The notes beneath the pieces are model-generated. The model did no database searches, was not told where the DNA came from, and saw nothing but the letters and a program-made list of their open reading frames with translations. 64,000 bases of DNA, from positions 1 through 64,000 of the forward strand of contig CAXXNZ010000027.1 in NCBI GenBank assembly GCA_963676075.2, read 5' to 3'. The translations under genes were made by a program, and so were the position numbers. The DNA is from JAHJQZ01 sp963676075. Lineage in GTDB: Bacteria; Pseudomonadota; Alphaproteobacteria; Rhizobiales; Devosiaceae. Shown in pieces: positions 1-8,140 of this stretch (position 1 is its first letter; each line of letters begins with the position of its first letter).

Positions 1-185
1 GCCGGCGAGGTACGCCTAACTCAAGTCATCACTCTGGCCGATTCAAAACAAAAAGTTAAGGTGCTCCAACAAAAATGTTTCGTTTCGGCACCGCCAAGTG
101 CACAGGTTGTCGTTGCGGTCAGCCGCCGCTAGACTTGTTTTGACGCGCAAACGCGCCCCTCCACACCATTTCGACGAGTATTGCG

Positions 186-605
186 ATGAAATATCTGCAC
201 ACGATGGTCCGCGTGACCAGCATCGAAGACAGCCTGAAATTCTATTGCGACGGGCTTGGGCTAGAAGAAGTCAAGCGCAGCGAAAACGAAAAGGGCCGCT
301 TCACTCTGATTTTCCTCCGCGCGCCGGGCGACGCGGGTGGTGAGGTCGAGCTGACCTACAACTGGGATCCGGAAACCTATTCGGGCGGCCGCAATTTCGG
401 GCACCTCGCCTATGGGACCAAGGACATCTATGCCCTGTGCCAGCACCTTTCCGACATGGGCGTTGTCATCAACCGCCCGCCGCGCGACGGCCACATGGCC
501 TTCGTGCGCTCGCCCGACGGCATTTCCGTTGAGCTGATCCAGGAGGGCGACGCCCTGCCGGCGAAAGACCCCTGGGCGTCGATGGGCAACACCGGCAGCT
601 GGTAG
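186..605 (+). CDS. gloA: Lactoylglutathione lyase (glyoxalase I)
   Basis: Converts the methylglyoxal-glutathione hemithioacetal to S-lactoylglutathione in the cytoplasm, the first step of methylglyoxal detoxification. The 139-residue length is normal for bacterial GloA. The four metal ligands of the family are visible: His5 (KYLHTMVRV), Glu55 (GEVELTYNW), His73 (FGHLAYG) and Glu116 (ISVELIQEG). The protein shows the usual paired beta-alpha-beta VOC modules. The ribosome-binding site is weak, but the start is fixed by the conserved N-terminal metal-binding strand. It stands alone and converges on the acid phosphatase gene, with a shared terminator hairpin between them. Confidence 0.96.
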   Translation: MKYLHTMVRVTSIEDSLKFYCDGLGLEEVKRSENEKGRFTLIFLRAPGDAGGEVELTYNWDPETYSGGRNFGHLAYGTKDIYALCQHLSDMGVVINRPPRDGHMAFVRSPDGISVELIQEGDALPAKDPWASMGNTGSW

Positions 606-613
606 CAATAAAG

Positions 614-652
614 AAGGGCCGGCCGCGAGGGTTTCCCCGCGGCCGGCCCTTT
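614..652. terminator. Bidirectional hairpin terminator between gloA and the acid phosphatase gene
   Basis: A perfect 14-bp stem (614-627 with 638-651, AAGGGCCGGCCGCG and its complement) encloses a 10-base loop. A-rich and T-rich flanks on either side suit termination in both directions. It lies between two convergent genes. Confidence 0.85.
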
Positions 653-667
653 GCATCTGAAGACTGA

Positions 668-1540
668 TCAGTTCTTCGGCGACCAGGCGTCGAGCGCGTC
701 GATCTTGTCCTTGCGGCGTTGATCGGGCGATTTGGACCAATCGCCGCCAAAGGCCGCCGATTCCCACGAGCCATATTCGGGATTGGGGAACATGATCCAG
801 TCGTGACCCCAGTGGTCCTTGCTGGCCTCGAAGAACGCGGCCCGTTCAGCCAACGATCCGCTGGCCTTGTCCGAGAAATCGCCGAGATTGTCGCCCATCA
901 GCAGAACCACGCGATGGTTCTTGGCGACATAGTTGATGCGGCTCTCCTTGGCGCCGGTCCAGTCTTCCTTCTCGTTCTGCAACAGCACGGTGTCTTCACC
1001 ATCGCCCATGGGGAAGCCGAGCTTTTCCATGTTGGCGCGGGTCGCGTCTTCCTGGCCCGCCTTGCGATTGGACACATAGAAGATCGTCACCCCCTTGGAG
1101 GCGGCGTATTTGAGGAAATCGACGGCACCGGGCAAGGCACCGGTCACCTCGTCCTTGACGTACTGGTCGTAGTCCTTTGAGCCGTATGAGGTGTTCCGGG
1201 TGACCAACGAGGCCTCGTAGACATTGTTGTCGAGAACCGTCTCGTCGAGGTCGGTGACGATGGCGACCGGCAGGGACTGATAATCCTTGCCCTGCTTGTC
1301 GGGTACGGCGGTCCAGTTCTTATCGGCCAGCGCCTCGTCCAGCCGCATCTTGGCCAGATCGAAAATGCCGAGCATGGCTGCCTTGGCCTCGACCGAGGTC
1401 TGCGACCACACAGTGGCGTTCAGCAGGTCGTTCTGCGGGACGGCATCGTCGGCTCGAACGCCGCCGGTGGCGGCGATCATGGCGGCAACGGCTGTGGCGG
1501 CCAGAAGCCGGGCGCTGTAGACACGTGAGAATGAGAACAT
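668..1540 (-). CDS. Exported HAD acid phosphatase, 5'-nucleotidase e(P4) family
   Basis: Probably dephosphorylates nucleotides or other phosphomonoesters in the periplasm. The HAD nucleophile motif is clear (VTDLDETVLDNN, DxDxT type), and later motifs VSNRK and LMGDNLGDF match HAD motifs II and III-IV of class C acid phosphatases. The N-terminus is a classical signal peptide ending near GVRA/DDA with no lipobox cysteine, so unlike the H. influenzae e(P4) lipoprotein it should be released rather than lipidated. The ATG at 1540 was chosen because AGGAGG lies 7 bases upstream; the frame is open further upstream but lacks a site. 290 residues, single gene. Confidence 0.88.
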   Translation of the reverse strand: MFSFSRVYSARLLAATAVAAMIAATGGVRADDAVPQNDLLNATVWSQTSVEAKAAMLGIFDLAKMRLDEALADKNWTAVPDKQGKDYQSLPVAIVTDLDETVLDNNVYEASLVTRNTSYGSKDYDQYVKDEVTGALPGAVDFLKYAASKGVTIFYVSNRKAGQEDATRANMEKLGFPMGDGEDTVLLQNEKEDWTGAKESRINYVAKNHRVVLLMGDNLGDFSDKASGSLAERAAFFEASKDHWGHDWIMFPNPEYGSWESAAFGGDWSKSPDQRRKDKIDALDAWSPKN

Positions 1541-1856
1541 ACCATATCCTCCTGAAGTGGCGGCTTGCGAGCCAGCCGGGGAGCCTCCCCGGCACGGTGA
1601 GTCGCGGTTGATCGGGTTCAGGTGGGCGGTCCCTGTCGATATCAGGCCCTGCGACAAATCGCGGCCCTGAGAGGCGGCAGGCTAGATCAAAGCCAATGGG
1701 CACAACACCGGAAAAAGCGGCAAAAGCCCTTCGCCGCGCCCTTCTGCGCCTGAATTAATGCCTTAATGGTTTGCTAACCTATCTGGTTAGCCCGGACTTA
1801 AGGCTGATCCTTCAAATTGAAGCATCGTTCCATGAACTAACGGCGGGAGGTCGCTC

Positions 1857-2348
1857 GTGGCGCAGACCCGCAGACCGACGATGCGCAAATTCGGGGTTTT
1901 GATCGTTGTTTTGCCGCTGATTCTGAGCGGCTGCATCCCCATGTCGCTTTTCGCCAAAGGCAGCGGCGGAGATTACGACCGCTACAGCTCGAGCTGGGGC
2001 ACAAAGGTCGCCAGCAACAAGGTCAACACCATCTGCCTGGTGCCGGCGCTGCGCTTGGCGATCATGGACATCGAGGGCCATTTCGGCCGCAAGGTGGTGA
2101 TGAATTCGGGCTATCGGACGCCGGCGCACAATTCAGAGGTCGGCGGGGCCGATGCGTCCTATCACAGGAAGTGCATGGCAGCCGATTTCTTCGTTCCGGG
2201 TGTGCCGAAGTCGCAATTGATCGCCTACGCCCGCCAGATGTCGCTGGTTGGCGGGCTCGGTTGTTATCCCGGCCGCAGTTTCATCCACATCGATGTGCGG
2301 TCGCGCCCCTGGGGCTCGAACGGGCCGGTGACGTTCGCAGGCTGTTGA
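1857..2348 (+). CDS. Lipoprotein with M15-like (D-Ala-D-Ala carboxypeptidase) domain
   Basis: A 163-residue lipoprotein with a lipobox (LILSGC) near residue 22, followed by a peptidase M15A / YcbK-like fold: SGYRTPAHN, then the zinc-binding SYHRKCMAADF (SxHxxxxAxD) and FIHIDVR. Expected to sit on the periplasmic face of a membrane and to act on, or bind, peptidoglycan peptides. The position usually held by Gly in HxxGxAxD is Met here. The GTG start at 1857 is preferred because GGGAGG ends six bases upstream; an ATG at 1881 is the alternative and would still leave a signal peptide. It lies just upstream of tRNA-Glu. Confidence 0.8.
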   Translation: MAQTRRPTMRKFGVLIVVLPLILSGCIPMSLFAKGSGGDYDRYSSSWGTKVASNKVNTICLVPALRLAIMDIEGHFGRKVVMNSGYRTPAHNSEVGGADASYHRKCMAADFFVPGVPKSQLIAYARQMSLVGGLGCYPGRSFIHIDVRSRPWGSNGPVTFAGC

Positions 2349-2374
2349 TCAAGCAAAAACTGGACACTTAACTC

Positions 2375-2403
2375 TTGCACCGTGGCCCCAAGCACCCTAT
2401 ACG
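2375..2403 (+). promoter_or_regulatory. Sigma-70-type promoter of tRNA-Glu(TTC)
   Basis: TTGCAC (2375-2380), a 17-base spacer, then TATACG (2398-2403). The tRNA begins 18 bases after the -10 box, the arrangement expected for a tRNA promoter. The second tRNA-Glu has the same arrangement. Confidence 0.65.
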
Positions 2404-2420
2404 GACGCGGCAAACGGTAT

Positions 2421-2495
2421 GCGCCCATCGTCTAGCGGTTAGGACGGCGCCCTTTCACGGCGCAAACAGGGGTTCGATTCCCCTTGGGCGTACCA
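2421..2495 (+). tRNA. tRNA-Glu (anticodon TTC)
   Basis: 75 bases including an encoded CCA. The acceptor stem pairs GCGCCCA with TGGGCGT (first pair G-U). The anticodon stem GCGCC/GGCGC holds loop CTTTCAC with anticodon TTC at 2454-2456, and the T-arm is GGGGTTCGATTCCCC. It differs from the copy at 59687-59761 at only a few positions, including the anticodon. Confidence 0.97.
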
Positions 2496-3006
2496 ATAAA
2501 ATCAAACACTTAGCTGACTTTCCAACACGAGCGTCGAATATCCGTCAAATATCTGGCGGCGAACTTTGGCGAACTCTCACGGATCAAACCTATCCCTAGG
2601 ATGATCCTTCGCTCGCGCTGTGGTGCTTTCGGGCGCGCACCTAGAAGTTGCAGTACACAGTCATCCGGCTGGACGTATCTAGTTCTCGTATGCCAACGCG
2701 GGCCCGACCTCAGACCCTGGGGCGGTGACGGTCGATTCTCTTCAGAGGCGCAGTGATTTGGTGGGGCTACGCCTCCAGCGCGTTGTTGATGCTTGAAGTG
2801 AAATCCAATGGGATAACGGTTATTGCCGGTGATAGTCCTCCGAGGTCATGTTTGCTCTGGAAGCGGTTGGGGAACTGGACTGTTCATCCGGGGATCTGAG
2901 CTCTTTATGAAAACAGGTGCCATTCGTGGGGACTACAGCGGCTCTGCGTGTTGTGGCCGAGCTTGGTTGCATTCGCCACAGGTCACGTGAAAGGTGTCAT
3001 TCCATT
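2496..3006. other. Gene-free stretch downstream of tRNA-Glu
   Basis: No reading frame here looks coding on either strand. It is a junction between the core-looking left edge and the amino-compound operon. A short frame on the minus strand around 2770-2850 has protein-like composition but is broken by stops. I see no integrase end and no clear tRNA 3'-end repeat. Confidence 0.5.
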
Positions 3007-3810
3007 TCAAATGACCTTGCTGACAAAGACCTTTGTCCGTTCTTCCTGCGGAGACGAGAATATCTGTTCCGGGTTGCCGATTTCGATGATTTTGCCGCCG
3101 TCAAAAAAGGCAACGCGATTGGCGACCTCGCGGGCGAAGCCCCATTCATGGGTAACGACCAGCATTGTCATGCCTTCGTCGGCCAGTGCTTTCATCACGC
3201 CCAGCACCTCCCCCACCAGCTCCGGATCGAGCGCCGAAGTGGGTTCGTCGAACAGCATGAGCTTGGGTTGCATGGCCAGTGCCCGAGCGATGGCGACGCG
3301 CTGCTGCTGCCCGCCGGAAAGTTCGCGCGGGTAGGCCCCGGTCTTTTCGGCCAAGCCAACTCGGTTCAGCAGGTCCCAGCCAAGCGTTTCTGCGTCTTCG
3401 CGCTGCATCTTCCTGACAGCCATGGGCGCCTCCATGACGTTTTCGAGAACGTTCATGTGCGGAAACAGGTTGAAGCTTTGGAACACCATGCCGATGTCGG
3501 CGCGTTGACGGCTGATCTGGGCCGGCGACAGCTCGCGCAGTTCGACGCCCTTCGGTGTCGAAACCTCCCGGTAGCCGACCAGCATGCCGTCGACTTCGAT
3601 CCGTCCTTTCTGGAAGACCTCGAGCCGGTTGATGCAGCGCAGCATCGTGCTCTTGCCGGATCCTGACGGACCGATCAGCGCCACCACTTCACCCGACTGG
3701 ACATCCAGGTCGATGCCCTTGAGCACTTCGAAATCGTCGAAGCTCTTGTGAAGGTTCCGGATACGAACCAGGGGCGCGGCGGCTGTTTGGATGTGCTGTT
3801 TTTCACTCAT
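3007..3810 (-). CDS. Polar amino acid ABC transporter ATPase
   Basis: Cytoplasmic ATPase (267 residues) of a GlnQ/HisP-type importer. Walker A is GPSGSGKST, the signature LSGGQQQR, and Walker B LMLFDEPTSALDP followed by the H-loop VTHEW. Length and the central FQSFNLFPHMNVLENV motif are typical of the PAAT family. It is the last gene of a nine-gene operon; its ATG overlaps the permease stop by four bases. The matching binding protein is the first gene of the same operon, about 5.5 kb upstream. Confidence 0.95.
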   Translation of the reverse strand: MSEKQHIQTAAAPLVRIRNLHKSFDDFEVLKGIDLDVQSGEVVALIGPSGSGKSTMLRCINRLEVFQKGRIEVDGMLVGYREVSTPKGVELRELSPAQISRQRADIGMVFQSFNLFPHMNVLENVMEAPMAVRKMQREDAETLGWDLLNRVGLAEKTGAYPRELSGGQQQRVAIARALAMQPKLMLFDEPTSALDPELVGEVLGVMKALADEGMTMLVVTHEWGFAREVANRVAFFDGGKIIEIGNPEQIFSSPQEERTKVFVSKVI

Positions 3811-4730
3811 GCCTCAGCCTCGTCTCTGTCGAAGCGAGACACCAGCGCCGCCAGGGCGCGGCGCAGCCGCTGGACCGGGGTCGTGGGTTTCTGGCGCGTG
3901 GTGCCGCGGGAGAAATGCAGCTCGACATAGTACTGGACGAAGGCGAGTACCGTCGTCAGGACGACGTACCAGAGGGTCGCCACCACCAGCAGCGGCACGA
4001 CCTGGAACGTCCGGTTATAGATTGCCTGGGCCGAATAGAGCAGATCTCCGACAGCAATGACGCTGACCATCGATGTGCCCTTGAGCACCGCGATCAACTG
4101 GTTGCCCGCGGCGGGAATGATGGCCCGCATCGCCTGAGGAATGACGATCCTCTTCATGGTATGTGCGCCGCTCATCCCGAGTGCGGATGCCGCTTCCATT
4201 TGGCCGTGATCCACCGAAAGGATACCGCCGCGCACCACTTCGGCCGAATAGGCCGATTCATGAATGGTGAGAGCCAGAATGGCCGCGCCGATTGGGGTGA
4301 TGATCGAATTGGTGTCGAACGAGAAGATCGCCGGCAAGAAAGGTAGACCGACATCGATGGTCGGCAGCAGATAGGCAATGTTGAAGGTGAAAAGGATGAG
4401 CACGAGAAGCGGAATCGAGCGGAAGAACCAGATATAGGTCCAGGACACGACCCGCAGCACAGGATTGTGCGACAGGCGCGCGATGGCCAGGAGCGTGCCG
4501 AGCGCAAAGCCGAGCGACACTGTCAGCAGCGTCAACCAGATCGTCGCCTTCAGTCCCTCGAGAATGACGGTGGCGCTGAAGTACTGCCCGACAACGTGCC
4601 ATTGAAAGGCCGGATTGGCGGCGATGCCACGTAACACGTCCACCGCGATGACTGCGACGATGATTCCAATGACCCAGCGTATCGGATGCCGGCGTGGGCG
4701 AAGCGGTTCGGTGATGCGTCCCTCCGTCAT
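3807..4730 (-). CDS. Polar amino acid ABC transporter permease (HisM/GlnP type)
   Basis: 307-residue inner-membrane permease. An N-terminal helix (IRWVIGIIVAVIAVDVL) is followed by a five-helix PAAT core and the EAA-loop region EAASALGMSGAHTMKRIVIPQA. It is the only permease gene in the operon, so it probably acts as a homodimer, as some PAAT systems do. The ATG at 4730 overlaps the ridA stop in an ATGA arrangement. The frame is open far upstream, but that part is a shadow of ridA. Confidence 0.93.
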   Translation of the reverse strand: MTEGRITEPLRPRRHPIRWVIGIIVAVIAVDVLRGIAANPAFQWHVVGQYFSATVILEGLKATIWLTLLTVSLGFALGTLLAIARLSHNPVLRVVSWTYIWFFRSIPLLVLILFTFNIAYLLPTIDVGLPFLPAIFSFDTNSIITPIGAAILALTIHESAYSAEVVRGGILSVDHGQMEAASALGMSGAHTMKRIVIPQAMRAIIPAAGNQLIAVLKGTSMVSVIAVGDLLYSAQAIYNRTFQVVPLLVVATLWYVVLTTVLAFVQYYVELHFSRGTTRQKPTTPVQRLRRALAALVSRFDRDEAEA

Positions 4731-5113
4731 CTGCTCACCGCCGCGACCAACTCGATTTCCACACTGGCACCCCGCGGCAACGCCCTGACTTCGACGACCG
4801 AACGTGCCGGCGCATGCGTGCCGAATAGTTCGGCATAAACTGCATTGATCGTGGCAAAGGTGCTCATGTCGGTCACGAAGACGGTGGTCTTGACGACTTG
4901 GGAGAGCGCGCTGCCCGCCGTTTCCAGAATATTCCGGGCATTGGCGATAGCGACACGCAGCTGATCCGCCGGCGTATCCCCAACGATGGCCTGGGTCGCC
5001 GGATCCAGAGGCAATTGGCCCGAGAGATAGACGAGGTCGCCAAACCTCATGGCGTGTGAGTAAGGGCCGATTGCCGGAGGAGCCTGCGGGCTCTCGATCG
5101 GGACTAATGTCAT
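4727..5113 (-). CDS. ridA: RidA-family enamine/imine deaminase
   Basis: 128 residues of the YjgF/YER057c/UK114 family, which hydrolyses reactive enamines and imines such as 2-aminoacrylate made by PLP enzymes. Characteristic segments are IGPYSHAMR, LVYLSGQLPLDP, the mid-protein VVKTTVFVTDM and the C-terminal ARSVVEVRALPRGASVEIE, which contains the Arg (PARS) that binds substrate carboxylate. It starts with ATG after AAGGAG and overlaps both neighbours by four bases. With a class V PLP enzyme in the same operon, it probably clears that enzyme's products. Confidence 0.93.
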   Translation of the reverse strand: MTLVPIESPQAPPAIGPYSHAMRFGDLVYLSGQLPLDPATQAIVGDTPADQLRVAIANARNILETAGSALSQVVKTTVFVTDMSTFATINAVYAELFGTHAPARSVVEVRALPRGASVEIELVAAVSR

Positions 5114-5823
5114 GTCTGCTCCTTGTTCGCACCGCGCTCGCGAACCTGGTTGAGGTAGTTGTAGACGGAGTGCCGAGTGCACGAGAGGGCGTTTGCCAGT
5201 TGTGGAACGGACTCGCGCAGCAGGAAAAATCCTTCGTTCTCGAGCCGCTCGACGATGGAAAGCTTGTGTTCCTTGTGCATGAGCGGAATGGGAATGCCGA
5301 CTTCGGAGATGGCGCGCGACACCAGTTCGTTGCGCAGCTCCTCCACATCTGCGGGAAAGCGCTCGGCGCTGTCGTCGCCGTTGGCCAGCAGTTTGGGCAG
5401 GTCGGCGGCCCGTGCCGGAACTCCGCTCAGCTGCCATTCGGCGAAAGCGCTCAGATGCCGCCATTCGGTCACGTCCATATTGACGCACAGGCAGCCCAGC
5501 ACGTCCTCACCCTGCCACACGAATATGGTCGAGGATCGGAAGGTCCGGCCGTCCTCGGTGGTCGACATGTAGTTGACGAAATCGTCGAACTGCCGGGCCC
5601 GAACGCGCGACAAAAGCATATCCGTGATCGGTCCGCCGACGGACCTGTTGGTGAGATTTCCCGCTATTGCGACAATCGAATTGGGCAGCCGCGACAGGTC
5701 ATGGACCACCACCTCGGCCTTGGGGCCAAGCGTCGCGGCCAACCCATCGACCAGGGCCATGACTGTGGCCAGCTTGGGGTGAACAGGTTCGGTGTCCGCA
5801 GGCGATTGCGTCATGCTCGTCAT
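5110..5823 (-). CDS. DauR/YheO-type transcriptional regulator (PAS-like plus HTH)
   Basis: About 237 residues. The N-terminal half is a YheO-like PAS domain (LGPKAEVVVHDLSRLPNSIVAIAGN; VNMDVTEW). The C-terminus is a DNA-binding HTH (LSIVERLENEGFFLLRESVPQLANALSCT, SVYNYLNQVR) of the kind found in DauR, the repressor of D-arginine catabolism. It is encoded inside the operon it probably controls, which hints that the ligand is an amino acid or a derivative. The start is uncertain: ATG at 5823 or 5814, neither with a strong Shine-Dalgarno; a longer frame to 5880 would overlap the thioesterase gene. Confidence 0.85.
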   Translation of the reverse strand: MTSMTQSPADTEPVHPKLATVMALVDGLAATLGPKAEVVVHDLSRLPNSIVAIAGNLTNRSVGGPITDMLLSRVRARQFDDFVNYMSTTEDGRTFRSSTIFVWQGEDVLGCLCVNMDVTEWRHLSAFAEWQLSGVPARAADLPKLLANGDDSAERFPADVEELRNELVSRAISEVGIPIPLMHKEHKLSIVERLENEGFFLLRESVPQLANALSCTRHSVYNYLNQVRERGANKEQT

Positions 5824-5857
5824 TCCATTTGTGCGTAAAACTGTTTCGCGCATTCGG

Positions 5858-6262
5858 TCATGACCCAGCGGGACGGTCAACGATCATGCACAACACCGTA
5901 GCTGTGCATACGCGCCGCCCTTCCGGCGTTGCGATCACCACTTCGTAGGACGCGGTGGAGCGTCCCAGATGCACGGCGCTGGCCGTGGCTTCGACGAAGC
6001 CGGAACGCACCGAGCTGTGATGGATGGCGCTAATCTGCACGCCAACGGCGCCTTGCTCACTTCGCGCTGCGTGCAGCACAGCGGCACGAGAGGCAGTGCT
6101 TTCCGCCAGCATGGCTGAAGCGCCGCCGGCAAGAACCCCAAAGGGCTGCCGATTGATTTCGACGGGCATGCGCGCCACGACGCGTTCTGGCGCCTCTTCG
6201 ATCACTTCGATACCCATGCGTGCAGCAAGTGTCGCGGGCGCGCCGGCAACTGCGGCGCTCAT
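5858..6262 (-). CDS. PaaI-type hotdog acyl-CoA thioesterase
   Basis: 134-residue hotdog-fold protein that should release free acid from an acyl-CoA. The central helix reads GVLAGGASAMLAEST: the catalytic Glu of the AE(S/T) pair is present, but the usual HGG motif before it is AGG. The second half, HHSSVRSGFVEATASAVHLGRS, is typical of PaaI/MenI-like enzymes. Its start overlaps the aminotransferase stop by four bases. In this operon it probably ends the CoA-ester branch set up by the CoA-transferase and crotonase. Confidence 0.85.
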   Translation of the reverse strand: MSAAVAGAPATLAARMGIEVIEEAPERVVARMPVEINRQPFGVLAGGASAMLAESTASRAAVLHAARSEQGAVGVQISAIHHSSVRSGFVEATASAVHLGRSTASYEVVIATPEGRRVCTATVLCMIVDRPAGS

Positions 6263-7380
6263 GACCCTGCCTCCGCCGAGATCGGTGCGGCTGCGAGCGA
6301 TGACACGACGCGGATTACGGCGTCGAGTTCAGCGTCGCTGGTGAAGACCGCGCAGGAAACACGCACCGTGTTGGTGCCGGGAATGTCGCGCACGGCCAGG
6401 CGTTCTGCACCGAAGGATTCGAGAATTTCCGGAGCAGCGCGTCCCATGATGGAGAAGACGACCAATCCATCAGCCGCGTCCGGCGTGACGATCGTGACAC
6501 CGCTCAATCCGTCAAGACCTGCGACAAGACGGCGACGACGGGCGGCGATTGCCTGTTCAATTTCCGCCTCAGTGCCGAGTGCCTTTCTCCACGACAAGGC
6601 TGCAAGCATACCGGCCCAGACGGGTTTGGAGCGTGAGCCGCGTTCGAGGGACTGGGCGGTCTCGATATTGCGTTGCAATAGCGAACTTTTCGACACCGCA
6701 AGCGCACCGGCGCCCTCCGGTCCCATGAGCCATTTCTGGCCAGGCAAGGCGTAATAGTCGGCGCCGATCCGCACGCAATCGATTTCGCGTGCCCCAACTG
6801 CCTGCGCGCCGTCGACGATCGTGCGCAGACCACGGGTTCGCGTCAGGGCGCAGATCTGTTCGATCGGCAACCTGCGGCCGGTGCCGTAGGCCACATCCGA
6901 CACCAGGAGTGCGGCGGTTGCATCGCCGATGCTATCGGCAATGCATGCGACAATGTCCCCGTCGGTGTCGGTCTGGCCGATCTCGACCGTGTCGATGCCG
7001 ATGCCATTGGCGGCACAATGGCTCTCGAGTGCGGTTATCGCGGCCGGATGTTCGATGCTTGTCGTGAGGATGCGTGCACCGGGCTCAAGATCGAGAGCTG
7101 CAAGCGCGATCTCGAGCCCATCGACCGTACCGCTGGTCAGCGCGACCTGTTCTGCATCGATCGACAGCAATTCGGCGAACGCGGCGCGCGTGTCGGTATA
7201 GAGCTGGTCGATCTTGACGAAGCGCTTGCCGGATATGCGACCGCGCTGCAAATCCTCGCCAACCGCTTTCTGCATTGCCTCCGCCACCGGCGCAGGGAGT
7301 GGACCCGCAGTGCCAGTGTTGAGATAGGCAAAACTGGCAAGGGCCGGCAGGTCGGCGCGAATGGTATCCAGATCACGCAT
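6259..7380 (-). CDS. Class V aminotransferase-fold PLP enzyme
   Basis: 373-residue PLP enzyme related to cysteine desulfurases, isopenicillin N epimerase-like proteins and kynureninase. Visible features are the N-terminal LNTGTAGPLP loop, VDGAQAVGA with the Asp that contacts the pyridine nitrogen, and PGQKWLMGPEG with the Schiff-base lysine. Sequence alone does not separate transaminase, lyase, epimerase or desulfurase; co-transcription with ridA suits an enzyme releasing an enamine or imine. ATG at 7380 overlaps the crotonase stop by eight bases; the upstream open frame is a shadow. Confidence 0.85.
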   Translation of the reverse strand: MRDLDTIRADLPALASFAYLNTGTAGPLPAPVAEAMQKAVGEDLQRGRISGKRFVKIDQLYTDTRAAFAELLSIDAEQVALTSGTVDGLEIALAALDLEPGARILTTSIEHPAAITALESHCAANGIGIDTVEIGQTDTDGDIVACIADSIGDATAALLVSDVAYGTGRRLPIEQICALTRTRGLRTIVDGAQAVGAREIDCVRIGADYYALPGQKWLMGPEGAGALAVSKSSLLQRNIETAQSLERGSRSKPVWAGMLAALSWRKALGTEAEIEQAIAARRRRLVAGLDGLSGVTIVTPDAADGLVVFSIMGRAAPEILESFGAERLAVRDIPGTNTVRVSCAVFTSDAELDAVIRVVSSLAAAPISAEAGS

Positions 7381-8140
7381 TGCGCTTCTCCGCGAACCGG
7401 GTGCTGGCCGCCACGGCTTCGTCCGAACCGGCCGCGTCGGGCAGGATCTCGTCGGCCTTGGCGAAGGCATCTACCAGCCCGAGCGAGGCGCCATTGCGCA
7501 ACTGGCGCAGCCACGAAAGCGTCGCAGCGAGCGCGTTCGGCGCAGTGGCGGCGATCTTTCCAGCATAGGCCAAAGCCGCGTCCATGGCGCCGCCTGTCGG
7601 CGTAACCAGACTAGCCAGGCCGGACGACAGTGCAGTCTCGGCATCGAACCAGTCCTGTCCCAGAACCAGGCGAGCCGCGCCGATCGGGCCGATGCGGCTG
7701 GCCAGCAGATAGCTGCCCATGATGCAGGGGCGCCCGGCCGAGAGCTCGGGCATGCCGATCCGCCCACCTTCGGCGACGATGATGAGATCGCAATGCAGCG
7801 CGATTTGTAGCGAGGCACCGGCGGCAACCCCTTCGATGGCGGCAATCAGCGGCTTGGGAAAGGCGGCCATGCGGCGCTGGATGCTCTCATAATGGGCGTG
7901 CTGCTCCTGATGGGCCGCCTCGTCGAGCGTCGCCGCTTCCTTGATGTCGAGCCCGGCACCAAAGGCCTTGTCGCCCGCACCGGTGAGGATGACGACCCGG
8001 ATGTCGGCATCTTCGGCGAGATCGGCAAGTTGATTGTCGAGATCGCGCATCAGGCCGAGCGACAGGGCGTTGCGCCGTTCGGGGCGGCAAAAGGTCAGGA
8101 CCGCAACACCGGAGTCGCGAATGATCTGCAACTCGCTCAT
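7373..8140 (-). CDS. Enoyl-CoA hydratase/isomerase (crotonase) family protein
   Basis: 255-residue crotonase. The two oxyanion-hole segments (KAFGAGLDIKE and GVAAGAS) and IGMPELSAG are clear. Aligned by eye to rat enoyl-CoA hydratase, the second catalytic glutamate (Glu164, in the MPE motif) is kept, but the position of Glu144 is Gln (SLQIALHCD against CELAMMCD). Many crotonases with only one of the two acids carry out isomerase, lyase or hydrolase chemistry rather than simple hydration, so the reaction is open. Overlaps its neighbours by four and eight bases. Confidence 0.88.
   Translation of the reverse strand: MSELQIIRDSGVAVLTFCRPERRNALSLGLMRDLDNQLADLAEDADIRVVILTGAGDKAFGAGLDIKEAATLDEAAHQEQHAHYESIQRRMAAFPKPLIAAIEGVAAGASLQIALHCDLIIVAEGGRIGMPELSAGRPCIMGSYLLASRIGPIGAARLVLGQDWFDAETALSSGLASLVTPTGGAMDAALAYAGKIAATAPNALAATLSWLRQLRNGASLGLVDAFAKADEILPDAAGSDEAVAASTRFAEKRNA

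Noticed and set aside
2375..2599. 74-codon frame across tRNA-Glu, and the similar frame at 59575-59796
   Set aside because: The shared peptide is only the translation of the tRNA gene.
3807..5348. 513-codon reading of the amino acid permease
   Set aside because: The N-terminal part is a shadow of ridA and the regulator gene; the ATGA overlap with ridA fixes the start at 4730.
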